Shown: positions 19,376-29,594, numbered from the stretch's first letter. The stretch is DNA of 64,000 bases from Musicola paradisiaca NCPPB 2511 (GCF_000400505.1 NZ_CM001857.1:4458405-4522404); one strand, 5' to 3'. Notes: generated by a model from the letters alone, not told the origin. A program made the numbers and translations.

Positions 19376-20779
19376 ATGTCCGCTATGCCCCGTTATCGAC
19401 AGATAGCCGATCATTTCATTCAGGCCATCCGCTCAGGCACACTGCCCGCCAATCACCGTCTGCCGTCGGTTAGGGCGCTGGCGCAACAGCACGGGACCAG
19501 CGCCACCACCGCCATGAAGGTGTTACGAACGCTGGAGGACGAACATTTCGCCGTCGCCCGTCCCAAATCCGGATTTTTTGTCGCGGCGACCACTAGCACT
19601 GTTTGCATAACGACACCGCCGCAGCCGGTAGCGTTACCGGCGCTGGACGAACAGATGGCGTTGCATCTCTCGCTGGTAGGCACGGAATGCCGGGTACGTC
19701 TCGATCTCGCCAACGGCGATAACGCGCTCTATCCATTGAAAAAAATGGGACGACTCATCCGCCAGATCAGCTACGCGGATCCGATGTTGCTGGGCAATGA
19801 CGTCAAAGGCAGCGGCTATCTGCCGCTAAAAATAGAAATTGCCCGTCGGGCGCTCGACTACGGCTGCCATCTGGCGCCGGAAGACATGCTGATCACCAAC
19901 GGTTGTATCGAAGCGCTGTCACTCTCGCTGCGGGCGGTTACTCAGGCGGGCGACGCCGTCGCCGTACAATCGCCGTGCTATTTCGTACTGTTGCAGATGT
20001 TACGCAATCTGGCGCTGCGGGTGGTCGAAGTCGGCCCGGACGCCAACGGCCATGTGGATGTGGAACAACTGGAATCGCTGTTCGCCAAACGGCAGGTCAG
20101 TGCGTTTATCTCCCTGACCAATATCAATAATCCGCTCGGCACCAGCCTGCCGGAAGAGAAAAAACGCCGTATCGCCGCCGCCGCAGACCGCCATGATATC
20201 GCGCTGATTGAAGACGATACCTTTGCCGATACCGCCTTCGGCGATCGACGCCCGTTTCCGCTGCGGGCCTACAGCCAGAATGTGCTGCTGTGCAACGGGT
20301 TTTCCAAAACCGTCGGCCCCGGCATCCGCATCGGTTGGGTCAGCAGCGTGCGCTGGCAGCGCAAAATCGCCGCGCTGAAGTTCACCTCCACCATGGGCAC
20401 CTCCCTGACACCGCAGGTCGCGCTGGCGGAACTGCTGCGCAACGGCGGTTACGATGCGCATCTGCGTCGGCTGCGGCGCGAGCTGGAGCGCCAGATCGCC
20501 CATTTACGCCACGCCGTGTTACGTTATTTCCCGGCCGGCACCGTCGTCTCGCAGCCGGAAGGCGGTTATGTCATCTGGGTGACGTTACCGCCCGGTTCGG
20601 CCTCATCCCGCGAGCTCTTCTCCCGGGCACGCCAGGAAGGCATCGGTATTGCGCCGGGGCATATTTTCGCCAGCGACAATCGCTATGCGCGGTGTTTACG
20701 CTTGAATGCCGGTTTCGGCTGGAACGAAGAGGTGCATCAGGCCATCAGGCTGCTGGCGCAGTGGGTAAGCGAGCGCTAA
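19376..20779 (+). CDS. MocR-type GntR regulator with aminotransferase domain
   Basis: A 467-residue fusion: an N-terminal GntR winged helix (about 1-75; RYRQIADHFIQAIRSGTLPA and LPSVRALAQQHGTSATTAMK) joined to a class I aminotransferase-like domain. The PLP lysine lies in LCNGFSKTVGPGIRIGW and the Asp/Tyr region in ALIEDDTFADTAFG. MocR proteins bind PLP and usually regulate vitamin B6, GABA or amino-acid genes, commonly a divergent neighbour. Here the upstream gene is the VOC protein on the same strand and the downstream gene is dppF on the other strand, so the target is not evident. Confidence 0.88.
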   Translation: MSAMPRYRQIADHFIQAIRSGTLPANHRLPSVRALAQQHGTSATTAMKVLRTLEDEHFAVARPKSGFFVAATTSTVCITTPPQPVALPALDEQMALHLSLVGTECRVRLDLANGDNALYPLKKMGRLIRQISYADPMLLGNDVKGSGYLPLKIEIARRALDYGCHLAPEDMLITNGCIEALSLSLRAVTQAGDAVAVQSPCYFVLLQMLRNLALRVVEVGPDANGHVDVEQLESLFAKRQVSAFISLTNINNPLGTSLPEEKKRRIAAAADRHDIALIEDDTFADTAFGDRRPFPLRAYSQNVLLCNGFSKTVGPGIRIGWVSSVRWQRKIAALKFTSTMGTSLTPQVALAELLRNGGYDAHLRRLRRELERQIAHLRHAVLRYFPAGTVVSQPEGGYVIWVTLPPGSASSRELFSRARQEGIGIAPGHIFASDNRYARCLRLNAGFGWNEEVHQAIRLLAQWVSER

Positions 20780-20884
20780 CACGACGGGTGTGGTTCGACG
20801 AGGGAAATGCTCGAAACCGTCCGGTCGGCGCCAGATTTGTGTCGGCGGGCGACGGCGGAAATAAGACATCCCCACGGTTCCCAC

Positions 20885-20916
20885 GCGGCCGGGCTTGCGT
20901 GATCAAGCCCGGCCGC
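20885..20916 (-). terminator. Hairpin downstream of dppF
   Basis: A perfect inverted repeat with arms GCGGCCGGGCTTG and CAAGCCCGGCCGC and a 6-base loop follows dppF. No clear U-run, but it is the last strong structure of the dpp operon. Confidence 0.5.
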
Positions 20917-20939
20917 CAGACAGGATTTCCAGGCGGGGA

Positions 20940-21959
20940 TTATTCGACCGATGTTGCGTTCCGCTCTTCTTCCTGCTCAACCGCAAAGCAGGCCACCAGC
21001 TGTTCGCCGTAGCTTTTCAGCGGCGGCTGCAACTGGGTGCAGGTGCCGAAACGGTGCTGGCAGCGGGCGCTGAACGCGCATCCCGGCGGCGGATTAAGCG
21101 GGCTCGGCAGCTCGCCGGTCAGCTTGATGCGCTCACGGCGGGCCGTCGGGTTCAGGCGTGGCGTCGCCGACAACAGCGCCTGCGTATAAGGGTGACGCGG
21201 ATTGTCGAAAATCTGCGCCTTGCTGCCTTTCTCCACGCAGCGTCCGAGGTACATTACCATCACTTCGTCGGCGATATGCTCCACCACCGACAGGTCATGG
21301 GAAATGAACACATAGGACAGCCCCATCTCCTGCTGCAAATCCATCATCAGGTTCAGCACCTGCGCGCGCACCGAGACGTCCAGCGCCGACACCGGCTCGT
21401 CGGCAATCACCACATCCGGCTCGAGCATCAGGCCGCGAGCGATGGCAATACGCTGACGCTGGCCGCCGGAGAACATATGCGGGTAGCGATCGTAGTGTTC
21501 GGTTTTCAAACCGACTTTCGCCATCATCGCCAGCGCTTTTTCACGACGCTCCGCCCTGCTGAGATCGGTATTGATCACCAGCGGCTCTTCCAGAATCTGC
21601 CCGACCTTTTTGCGTGGATTGAGCGACGCATAAGGGTTCTGGAACACGATCTGGATCTTCTGCCGCCGCAGCTTCTGCGCCGCTGGATCCGGTATTAGCA
21701 GATCCTGTCCCTTGTAGTACAGCTCGCCGTGCGTCGGGGTTTCGATCATGGTCAACAAACGGCCGAGCGTCGATTTGCCGCAACCGGATTCCCCCACCAC
21801 CGCCAGCGTTTTGCCGCGCTCAAGCGTGAAAGACACGCCGTCCAGCGCCTTCACCAGCCGCTCCGGGGCGAACATGCCCTTTTTAACCGGGTAATATTTC
21901 TTTAAATCAATCGCCTGCAGCAACCAGGGCTGCCCGGCGTCATTCATGGTCTGGCTCAT
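20940..21959 (-). CDS. dppF: Dipeptide ABC transporter ATP-binding protein DppF
   Basis: A 339-residue ATPase of the peptide/nickel (OPT) importer family, paired with DppD on the cytoplasmic face. Walker [10 protein letters not shown], signature [14 protein letters not shown], and Walker [14 protein letters not shown] are intact. The C-terminal oligopeptide/dipeptide extension with Cys-rich [14 protein letters not shown] is present. The start overlaps the dppD stop by four bases. Final gene of the dppABCDF operon, in the same gene order as E. coli. Confidence 0.95.
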   Translation of the reverse strand: MSQTMNDAGQPWLLQAIDLKKYYPVKKGMFAPERLVKALDGVSFTLERGKTLAVVGESGCGKSTLGRLLTMIETPTHGELYYKGQDLLIPDPAAQKLRRQKIQIVFQNPYASLNPRKKVGQILEEPLVINTDLSRAERREKALAMMAKVGLKTEHYDRYPHMFSGGQRQRIAIARGLMLEPDVVIADEPVSALDVSVRAQVLNLMMDLQQEMGLSYVFISHDLSVVEHIADEVMVMYLGRCVEKGSKAQIFDNPRHPYTQALLSATPRLNPTARRERIKLTGELPSPLNPPPGCAFSARCQHRFGTCTQLQPPLKSYGEQLVACFAVEQEEERNATSVE

Positions 21960-22936
21960 ACGGTTGGCCTCCCCGCATCATCCAGCGGTGTGTGACATTT
22001 CACCTGACGACCGGGGATATCCCGCAGCGCAGGTTCTTCCTGACGGCAACGATCGCTGGCATACGGACAGCGTGGATTCAGCAGGCAGCCGTTCGGCCGG
22101 TCATACTTGCCCGGCACCACGCCCGGCAGCGACGCCAGACGGGATTTATCCACCGCAAACTCCGGCAATGCGCGCAATAACGCCTGGGTGTAAGGGTGAC
22201 GCGGCGCATGGAAAATATCCTCCGCCCGGCCCGATTCCACCACCTGACCGGCGTACATCACGATGATGTGCTGCGCCGCTTCCGCCACCAGCGCCAGATC
22301 GTGGGTAATCAGGATCAGCGCCATGTTCTCTTTCTGCTGCAAGTCCAGCAGCAGTTCGATGATCTGCGCCTGAATGGTCACGTCCAGCGCCGTCGTCGGC
22401 TCGTCGGCGATCAACAGCTTGGGCCGGCAGGCGATCGCCATGGCGATCATCACGCGCTGGCTCATCCCCCCGGACAGCTGATGCGGAAACACATCCAGCC
22501 GCGATTCCGGATCAGGGATACCGACCTGATTCAACAGATCGATAGCCCGTTGACGGCGGGTTTTACGGTTGCCGCCCTGATGTACCTTGATGGCTTCCAT
22601 GATCTGGTAGCCCACGGTGTAACACGGGTTAAGGCTGGTCATCGGATCCTGGAAAATCATCGCCACTTCCGACCCGACCAATTGACGCCGCTCTTTTTCA
22701 GACAGCGTCTGTAAATCGCGCCGGTCAAATTCCAGCCGGTCGGCCATCACCTTGCCGGGGAAATCAATCAGCCCCATGATCGCCAGCGAACTGACGGATT
22801 TGCCGGAACCGGATTCGCCGACGATGCCGACCACCTGCCCCTGCTCGACCTGATAACTGATGCGATCCACCGCCTTGAACGGCAGTTTGTCGTCGCCAAA
22901 ATGCACCGACAATTGTTCTACATTGAGTAACGCCAT
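21956..22936 (-). CDS. dppD: Dipeptide ABC transporter ATP-binding protein DppD
   Basis: A 326-residue ATPase. The start at 22936 ([16 protein letters not shown]) matches DppD; the longer frame would extend into the intergenic spacer. Walker [10 protein letters not shown], signature [14 protein letters not shown] and Walker [14 protein letters not shown] are present. The Cys-containing C-terminal motif [15 protein letters not shown] is a likely iron-sulfur or metal-binding extension seen in this family. It lies 13 bases after dppC and overlaps dppF. Confidence 0.95.
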   Translation of the reverse strand: MALLNVEQLSVHFGDDKLPFKAVDRISYQVEQGQVVGIVGESGSGKSVSSLAIMGLIDFPGKVMADRLEFDRRDLQTLSEKERRQLVGSEVAMIFQDPMTSLNPCYTVGYQIMEAIKVHQGGNRKTRRQRAIDLLNQVGIPDPESRLDVFPHQLSGGMSQRVMIAMAIACRPKLLIADEPTTALDVTIQAQIIELLLDLQQKENMALILITHDLALVAEAAQHIIVMYAGQVVESGRAEDIFHAPRHPYTQALLRALPEFAVDKSRLASLPGVVPGKYDRPNGCLLNPRCPYASDRCRQEEPALRDIPGRQVKCHTPLDDAGRPTV

Positions 22937-22949
22937 CGCTCCACCTCTG

Positions 22950-23849
22950 TTACTGCTTGAGTTTGGGGTCGAGGGCATCACGCAAGCCATCCCCCATCAG
23001 GTTGAATGCCAATACTGTCAGCAGAATGGCAAGGCCGGGGAACGTCACCACCCACCAGGCGCTCTGCGCAAACTGCAGCACGTCGGACAGCATGGTGCCC
23101 CACTCCGGCGTCGGCGGCTGTGCGCCCATACCGAGGAACCCAAGCGCAGCCATGTCGAGAATGGCGTTGGAAAAGCCCATTGATGCCTGCACGATCAGCG
23201 GCGCCAGGCAGTTGGGGAAAATGTTGACGAACATCTGGCGCAATGCGCCGGCGCCCGCCACACGGGATGCCACCACATAATCGCGATTGACTTCCACCAG
23301 CACCGCCGCGCGCGTCAGGCGCACATAATGCGGTAAAGAGACGAAGGTCAACGCCAGCGAAGCATTGACGATGGACGGCCCGAAAATCGCCACCAGCACC
23401 AGCGCCAGCAACAGGCTGGGCAACGCCAGCATGATATCCACCAGACGCATAATGGCCGCGTCAACGGCGCCGCCGAAGTAACCGGCCACCAGCCCGAAGA
23501 CGATGCCGAGGATCAACGACATCACCACCACCAGGCAGCCGACCAACAGCGACAGGCGCGCGCCGTACATCAGGCGCGACAGAATATCGCGGCCGACATC
23601 GTCGGTTCCCAGAAGAAACTGCCAGCTGCCGCCGTCCTGCCATACCGGCGGGTGCAGCAACGCTTCACGAAACTGCTCGGCCGGCGAATGCGGCGCCAGC
23701 ACGCCGGCGCCCAGCGCTAAAACCAGCATGATCGCCACATAAACCAGACCGACTACCGCGCCTTTGTTGCGTTTAAAGTAGTGCCAGAATTCCTGCAACG
23801 GGGTCATCGGCGCCGGGGCATTGGCCACCGGCTCTGTAACTTGACTCAT
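22950..23849 (-). CDS. dppC: Dipeptide ABC transporter permease DppC
   Basis: A 299-residue inner-membrane permease with about six helices. The EAA-type loop that contacts the ATPases reads [15 protein letters not shown] around residues 200-215. The N-terminal cytoplasmic part ([19 protein letters not shown]) is typical of OppC/DppC. It pairs with DppB, 14 bases away in the operon. Confidence 0.95.
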   Translation of the reverse strand: MSQVTEPVANAPAPMTPLQEFWHYFKRNKGAVVGLVYVAIMLVLALGAGVLAPHSPAEQFREALLHPPVWQDGGSWQFLLGTDDVGRDILSRLMYGARLSLLVGCLVVVMSLILGIVFGLVAGYFGGAVDAAIMRLVDIMLALPSLLLALVLVAIFGPSIVNASLALTFVSLPHYVRLTRAAVLVEVNRDYVVASRVAGAGALRQMFVNIFPNCLAPLIVQASMGFSNAILDMAALGFLGMGAQPPTPEWGTMLSDVLQFAQSAWWVVTFPGLAILLTVLAFNLMGDGLRDALDPKLKQ

Positions 23850-23863
23850 TTCCGTCTCTCCCC

Positions 23864-24883
23864 TTATTTCTTGTGCCGGATGCGCGGGTTGACCACGCCG
23901 TACAGCAGGTCAACCAGCAGGTTCACCATGATGATCATGGTGGCGACCAGCAGCACCCCGCCTTGTACCACCGGGTAATCACGGCGTTGCAGCGCGTCGA
24001 TCAGCCAGCGCCCCAAGCCCGGCCAGGAGAAAATGGTTTCGGTCAGAATAGCGCCCGCCAGCATGGTGCCCACCTGCAGGCCGATCACCGTCACGACCGG
24101 CAGCATGGCATTGCGCAGCGCATGCACCACGATCACCCTCAGGCGGCTCAACCCTTTGGCGCGGGCGGTGCGAATGTAGTCTTCCCCCAGCACTTCCAGC
24201 ATGGCGGAACGGGTCATACGCACGATCACCGCCAGTGGAATGGTGCCCAACACTATCGCCGGCAAAATCATGTGCATGACGGCGTCCTTGAAATCACCCT
24301 CAGCGCCCCAGATCAGGGTATCAACCAGTACGAAGCCGGTCAGCGGCAGGGAGTCGTCCAAAAACACGGTATCGCCCATACGGCCGGACACCGGCGTCAG
24401 GTTGAAGTGTACCGACATCAGCATGATCAGCATCATGCCCCACCAGAAAATCGGCATGGAGTAGCCGGTCAGCGCCACGCTGACCGCAGTATGATCGAAA
24501 ATGGAACCACGCTTGACCGCCGCCAGCACACCGACCGGAATCCCGACGATCACCGCGAAAATCATGGCGCAGACGCCCAGTTCCAGCGTGGCTTTGAAAC
24601 GCGGCACAAACTCGTCCCATACCGGCATGCGGCTTTTGAGCGACATCCCCAGATCGCCGTGCAGTACGCCATTGATGTAATGGAGATACTGTTCCCACAG
24701 CGGTTTATCCAGGCCCAGCTCCGCCATTAATTGGGCGTGACGCTCAGGCGAAATTCCGCGCTCTCCCGCCATGATCGTTACCGGGTCGCCGGGGATCAGA
24801 TGCACGAAAGCGAAAGTCAGCAAGGTGATGCCGATAAACGTTGGGATAACCAACCCCAAACGTCGGAGTATGAACTGCAACAT
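23864..24883 (-). CDS. dppB: Dipeptide ABC transporter permease DppB
   Basis: A 339-residue inner-membrane permease starting MLQFILRRLGLVIPTFIGIT, identical in layout to E. coli DppB (339 aa). The longer upstream frame (to 24937) is not used. The EAA loop reads ARAKGLSRLRVIVVHALRNA. It is separated from dppA by 249 bases that carry two hairpins, a common way to set periplasmic binding protein above permease levels. Confidence 0.95.
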   Translation of the reverse strand: MLQFILRRLGLVIPTFIGITLLTFAFVHLIPGDPVTIMAGERGISPERHAQLMAELGLDKPLWEQYLHYINGVLHGDLGMSLKSRMPVWDEFVPRFKATLELGVCAMIFAVIVGIPVGVLAAVKRGSIFDHTAVSVALTGYSMPIFWWGMMLIMLMSVHFNLTPVSGRMGDTVFLDDSLPLTGFVLVDTLIWGAEGDFKDAVMHMILPAIVLGTIPLAVIVRMTRSAMLEVLGEDYIRTARAKGLSRLRVIVVHALRNAMLPVVTVIGLQVGTMLAGAILTETIFSWPGLGRWLIDALQRRDYPVVQGGVLLVATMIIMVNLLVDLLYGVVNPRIRHKK

Positions 24884-24906
24884 ATCCCGAACTCTCTGTA
24901 TAAAAC

Positions 24907-24930
24907 GCCCGATGGCATACACCATCGGGC
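24907..24930 (-). terminator. Intercistronic hairpin just upstream of dppB
   Basis: Arms GCCCGATGG and CCATCGGGC with a 6-base loop, followed on the minus strand by GTTTT. It lies between dppA and dppB and may act as an attenuator or RNA-stabilising end for dppA mRNA. Confidence 0.5.
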
Positions 24931-25084
24931 TTGTCATTGCTCATCATGGCAAGCCTGGTTCGGCGCTTTCTTCGACGCCCGCAGGTCTTTGCCTGCATAG
25001 ACGCCGTTGCGAAACAAGGCTTAATCGGGCGAAGGAACCACCCCCGTTGATTGGCTGAAAACCGCAGCTCTCAGGAAACAACAG

Positions 25085-25110
25085 GGGCGATAGCACAACG
25101 GCTATCGCCC
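25085..25110 (-). terminator. Hairpin directly after dppA
   Basis: Perfect arms GGGCGATAGC and GCTATCGCCC with a 6-base loop, followed by CCTGTTGTTT on the minus strand, 22 bases after the dppA stop. Likely partial terminator or 3-prime stabiliser. Confidence 0.55.
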
Positions 25111-25132
25111 ATGAACGTAACGTGACGGATGA

Positions 25133-26740
25133 TTAATCTAATGATACGTGGTTGAAGCTATGCACGCCGCGCGGCTCGATGACATAGCCCTTCACGTTTT
25201 GACGGATCGGTTCGTACACAGTGGAGTGAGCCACAATCAGCGCAGGCGCCTGATCGTGCATCACCACCTGAGCCTGTTTGTACAGCTCGATACGTTTAGC
25301 CTGATCGGAAGTTGCACGCGCCGGTTGAATCAAATCCTCAAACGGCTTGTAGCACCACTTGGAGTAGTTGGAACCTTTCTTCGCCGCGTCGCAGCTGAAC
25401 AGGGTGGCCAGGAAGTTATCCGGATCCCCGTTGTCGCCCGTCCAGCCCATCAGCACGGTCTGGTGTTCGCCGGCTTTGGCGCGTTTCAGGTACTCACCCC
25501 ATTCGTAGGTGACGATGGTGGCTTTCACGCCGACTTTCGCCCAGTCAGCCTGAATCATCTCCGCCATACGACGGGCGTTCGGGTTGTACGGACGCTGTAC
25601 CGGCATCGCCCACAGGTCGATCTCGAAACCGTTTTCCAGACCGGCTTCCTTCAGCAACGCTTTCGCCTTGACCGGATCGTAAACGTAGTCCTTCACATCG
25701 TCGTTATAACCCCACATCGTCGGCGGAATCAGGTTCTTGGCCGCCTGGCCGGCGCCCTGATACACCGCGTCGATGATGGCCTGCTTGTTGACCGCGTAAG
25801 TCAGCGCCTGACGCACTTTCACGTTGTCCAGCGGTTTCTTCTCGACGTTGTAGGACAGATAACCGACGTTCAGCCCCGGTTTCTGCAGCAGGTTGATGTT
25901 TTTATCCTGCTTCATGCTGGCCAGATCCGCCGGATTCGGATACGGCATGATCTGACATTCGTTTTTCTGCAACTTGGCATAACGGACAGAGGCGTCAGGC
26001 GTGATGGAGAAAACCAGACGATCGATACCCGGTTTGGTGCCCCAGAAATCGTCGAAACGCTTGTAGAGGATACGGGAATCTTTCTGGTACTGCTGCAACT
26101 GGAACGGGCCGGTACCGATCGGATCCAGGTCGATTTTTTCCGGCGTGCCGGCTTTGAGCATCTTGTCGGCGTACTCAGCGGACAGAATGGAAGCGAAGTC
26201 CATCGCCAAATCGGCCAGGAACGGCGCTTCAGCGCGGGTCAGCTGGAAGCGAACCGTGTCATCGTCCACTTTTTCGATCTTGCTGATCAGTTCCGGCATC
26301 CCCATGCCTTCAAAGTATTCGTAACTGCCGCCGGATACCTTGTGATACGGGTGGTTGGCGTCCAGCTGACGCTGGAAGGAGAACAGTACATCGTCCGCGT
26401 TAAGCGTGCGGCTCGGTTTAAATTCTTTGCCGTCCTGCCACTTCACACCTTTACGCAGGTGAAAAGTATAGGTTTTGCCATCTGCACTGATGTCCCACTT
26501 CTCGGCCAGACCCGGCTCAATCTCCGTGGTGCCGCTTTTGAATTCCACCAAACGGTTGTAAATAGGAAGCGAGCTGGCATCAAACGTGGTGCCGGAAGTA
26601 AACAACTGCGGATTAAACCCTTCCGGCGAACCTTCCGAGCAATACACCAGTGTTTTCGCCTGTACGCCAGCGGCTACGGACAGCGCCAGCAGACCAAGGC
26701 TGAATTTCAATACCCTTGATTTAATCAGGGAGTTAGCCAT
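25133..26740 (-). CDS. dppA: Periplasmic dipeptide-binding protein DppA
   Basis: A 535-residue solute-binding protein of family 5. Residues 1-28 are a signal peptide (ending GVQA), followed by KTLVYCSEGSPEGFNPQL as in E. coli DppA. It delivers dipeptides, and in E. coli also 5-aminolevulinate and haem, to DppBCDF, and it acts with Tap in peptide chemotaxis. The motif SFNHVSLD closes the protein. First gene of the operon, with a C/A-rich leader that looks like a GcvB small-RNA target. Confidence 0.97.
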   Translation of the reverse strand: MANSLIKSRVLKFSLGLLALSVAAGVQAKTLVYCSEGSPEGFNPQLFTSGTTFDASSLPIYNRLVEFKSGTTEIEPGLAEKWDISADGKTYTFHLRKGVKWQDGKEFKPSRTLNADDVLFSFQRQLDANHPYHKVSGGSYEYFEGMGMPELISKIEKVDDDTVRFQLTRAEAPFLADLAMDFASILSAEYADKMLKAGTPEKIDLDPIGTGPFQLQQYQKDSRILYKRFDDFWGTKPGIDRLVFSITPDASVRYAKLQKNECQIMPYPNPADLASMKQDKNINLLQKPGLNVGYLSYNVEKKPLDNVKVRQALTYAVNKQAIIDAVYQGAGQAAKNLIPPTMWGYNDDVKDYVYDPVKAKALLKEAGLENGFEIDLWAMPVQRPYNPNARRMAEMIQADWAKVGVKATIVTYEWGEYLKRAKAGEHQTVLMGWTGDNGDPDNFLATLFSCDAAKKGSNYSKWCYKPFEDLIQPARATSDQAKRIELYKQAQVVMHDQAPALIVAHSTVYEPIRQNVKGYVIEPRGVHSFNHVSLD

Positions 26741-27846
26741 CTACGTTAGCTCCATTGTGGATGTTGTGTGTTAGCCAGACCTGTTGTTCTTATCGAGGCG
26801 GCCTGTACTTATATCGGCCCGAAGGCGCGGATAACGAAAGAGGGAATGACACGCAGCAACGTGGAAAAAGACCGCCGCCTTGTCCCTGGGTAATCATTTT
26901 CACTCCAGGTACTCCGCCAATCTCCTCCCTGTAAACGCCATCAATGTGTCAACAGATCACAAAGCCGTCAATATTACATGTTAGGATTTACAAACCGAAA
27001 TCACAAAAAAACAGAAGGAAAATCAGGCAAAAAAACACATTAAGTTAAAATTAAAACCAAAAAATAAGTTTTATTGATATAAAAATCCAAAAAACACATA
27101 AAAATTACGATTACTACCCTAAAAAAACCATACGAAAATTGTCTTGAACGGTTATTTAATGAACATTATTGATTGTTAAAAAGGTTAAAATCGGGTGAAA
27201 ATACTGACAAAATTGGTTTTTTCATGATGTATTTCTACCATGCGTGTCACACCCTCCTCACTATTTACGCATCATAAAAAAACCCGATAGTGGATGGCAG
27301 CAAGACATTTCCGTAGCCAGGGTCTGCTGATGAAGTGAATCCTTGTCACCGCATGTTATCGGATTAACAAACAACGGGACGAATGGGTGGGGTACATTTT
27401 ATTTTGGGTATAAACGATTGGAAGAAAATAAGGATAAAAAATAGGGGATAATAACAAGTAAAATATTTAATTAAGTTTTTTAAGTTTCAATTAATTCGGA
27501 TAATTACCTTGCTAAGGTATTGCTTACTCACTTTCAGGACACCGCCTTTATTTAAATAACTCTTCGTCGAACCAATCAATTAACTTTAATTAGAAAAAAG
27601 GCAATTAAGTTATTTAAAAACGAATTGCCGATGGGTTCACAAATCTCTCATTTACGTATTCTATGACTATTATTTTTAACATTTGATCATGTTAGATTAC
27701 CCATGGATTTTATATAGAAAAATAAATAATTCCTCATTATTGGTTGTGTTTCTATTGCTTGTGCTATGCGCTCGTAAACGCGATGAAACGGCTTGCCGGG
27801 ACGATCGCTTTTCTCTGTACCATGCCGCTACAACAGGGTGAATATA
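26741..27846. other. Long AT-rich intergenic region between dppA and the 2HCT carrier
   Basis: About 1.1 kb without a supported gene. It holds the dppA promoter and leader on the left and the promoter of the citrate/malate carrier on the right. The 27,000-27,700 part is very AT-rich with many A/T runs. It includes a long-range inverted repeat (TTTAAATAAC at 27551 and GTTATTTAAA at 27609). A 14-base string at 27399-27412 matches the outer end of an ERIC element but nothing else of it remains. Confidence 0.55.
26756..26773 (-). promoter_or_regulatory. C/A-rich leader of dppA, candidate GcvB target
   Basis: On the minus strand the leader reads AACACACAACATCCACAA shortly before the GGAG ribosome site. 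In E. coli and Salmonella the sRNA GcvB represses dppA by pairing its G/U-rich R1 region with a C/A-rich stretch at this place. GcvB itself is outside the window. Confidence 0.5.
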
Positions 27847-29187
27847 ATGAAAAATGCAAAAGCTGAAATGATGAGCGAAAATATGCTCGCCGCTTCCGCA
27901 CCAACAGGCTTTAGCCTAAATAAGATCCAGATTGGGTCTGTACCGTTTATTCTTTTTCTGGCTATCGGCGTCGTCGTGTTTATTGCCGCCTATGCCGGAT
28001 ATCTGCCTAAAAATATGATCGGCGGATTTGCCGTAATTATGACGATGGGTTTTTTACTGGCTCACATCGGCCGGTTAATTCCCGTACTTAAAGATGTTGG
28101 CGGCCCAGCCATTCTTTGTCTGATGGTTCCTTCCGTGCTGGTTTATTTCCACATGTTCAATGCGAATACGCTGGATACGGTTAAGCTACTGATGAAGGAT
28201 GCCAATTTCCTGTATTTCGTCATCGCCAGTCTGGTCGTGGGCAGTATTCTCGGTATGAATCGCGTCATCCTGATTCAGGGTATGGTGCGTATGTTCATTC
28301 CGTTGGTCATCGGCACCTTTACCGCCGTCGTCACCGGCCTGCTGGTCGGTAAACTGTTCGGCTATACCTTCTACCACACCTTCTTCTTCATCATCGTTCC
28401 GATCATCGGCGGCGGCATCGGCGAAGGCATTCTGCCGCTTTCGCTGGCTTACTCGTCCATTCTCGGCCAGACGCCGGATGTGTACGTGGCCCAGCTCGCA
28501 CCGGCTGCGGTTGTCGGTAATATTTTCGCCATCATCTGCGCGGGCGTACTGGCTCGCCTCGGTACGGTACGCCGCGACCTGAACGGCAACGGCAATCTGG
28601 TGCGCAACGCCGACGATAACGCCATTTTCTCCGTGAAAGAAGCGCCTAAAGTCATCGATTTCCACCTGATGGGCGGCGGCCTGCTGTTGATCTGCACCTT
28701 CTTCATCGTCGGCGGCTTGTTCGAGAAGGTTGTGCACATCCCCGGCCCGGTTCTGATGATCCTGATCGCGGTCATGTGCAAATACGGTCGTGTGATTCCG
28801 GAAAGTATGGAAACCGGCGCCAACAGCTTCTACAAATTCGTTTCCAGCTCACTGGTGTGGCCGCTGATGATTGGCCTCGGCATGCTTTACGTGCCGCTGG
28901 AAAGTGTGGTGGCCGTGTTCTCCGTCGGTTATGTGGTAGTCTGCGCGTCCGTCGTGATGTCCATGGCGCTGATTAGCTTCTTTATCGCACCCTACCTGAA
29001 GATGTACCCGATCGAAGCCTCTATCGTCACCAGCTGCCACAGCGGTTTGGGCGGCACCGGCGACGTCGCGATTCTGTCCGCGTCCAACCGCATGTCCCTG
29101 ATGCCGTTTGCACAAATCGCAACTCGCATCGGCGGTGCATCCACCGTTATCTGCGCCACCCTGCTGATGAGCTGGATCATGCGCTGA
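27847..29187 (+). CDS. 2-hydroxycarboxylate transporter (CitS/CimH family)
   Basis: A 446-residue inner-membrane carrier of the 2HCT family, which moves citrate, malate or related acids with sodium or protons. Start 27847 (MKNAKAEMM) has AGGGTGA as ribosome site; the in-frame region upstream is not protein-like. Both signature reentrant-loop motifs are visible: GGGIGEGILPLS in the N-half and HSGLGGTGDVAILSASNRM in the C-half. Whether it prefers citrate (CitS) or malate/citrate (CimH) cannot be told. It is followed by dcuR/dcuS on the opposite strand, which suggests induction by dicarboxylates or citrate. Confidence 0.88.
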   Translation: MKNAKAEMMSENMLAASAPTGFSLNKIQIGSVPFILFLAIGVVVFIAAYAGYLPKNMIGGFAVIMTMGFLLAHIGRLIPVLKDVGGPAILCLMVPSVLVYFHMFNANTLDTVKLLMKDANFLYFVIASLVVGSILGMNRVILIQGMVRMFIPLVIGTFTAVVTGLLVGKLFGYTFYHTFFFIIVPIIGGGIGEGILPLSLAYSSILGQTPDVYVAQLAPAAVVGNIFAIICAGVLARLGTVRRDLNGNGNLVRNADDNAIFSVKEAPKVIDFHLMGGGLLLICTFFIVGGLFEKVVHIPGPVLMILIAVMCKYGRVIPESMETGANSFYKFVSSSLVWPLMIGLGMLYVPLESVVAVFSVGYVVVCASVVMSMALISFFIAPYLKMYPIEASIVTSCHSGLGGTGDVAILSASNRMSLMPFAQIATRIGGASTVICATLLMSWIMR

Positions 29188-29197
29188 TTCCGCGCCC

Positions 29198-29222
29198 GTT
29201 GACGGCGACCGCCGCCGTCAAC
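29198..29222 (+). terminator. Hairpin after the 2HCT carrier
   Basis: Arms GTTGACGGCG and CCGCCGTCAAC lie 11 bases past the stop codon and are followed by TTCCTCCCTTT, a pyrimidine-rich but weak tail. Confidence 0.55.
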
Positions 29223-29594
29223 GTTCCTCCCTTTCCCAGCCCTCGTACCGTCATTCCGCACATCGCTTGTCGACACCCTCCGCCGCACCGTAACCATTTA
29301 TATTAGCTATCGTTCTTGCTCTCAGAGCCGGTCCAATAAGCACCATGGATGCCGTCGGGTGGACACGAACCACGCGAAAGCCGGAGCGTACACGCCGTGT
29401 GGGAGATTCAGGGGCAACGCATGGGATGGGCTTTAATGCCGGGCGCATAAGCCCGATGAGACAGAAAAACACCGGGATGACTATGTTTCGGTTCCACACC
29501 GATGCGCGTTTTTAGATGCGAGAAAGTCAGGCCGAACGGGCGTTCGGATAACACGGCGTAACCGCCGGTGATGACATCAAAGAAGGGATAAACC

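Noticed and set aside
25148..26719. 523-codon open frame antisense to dppA
   Set aside because: It mirrors the codon pattern of dppA on the other strand, and the product has no recognisable domain; long antisense frames are common in GC-rich genes.
27399..27412. ERIC-end-like string TTATTTTGGGTATA
   Set aside because: Only 14 bases match and no other part of an ERIC is present, so chance in AT-rich DNA is likely.
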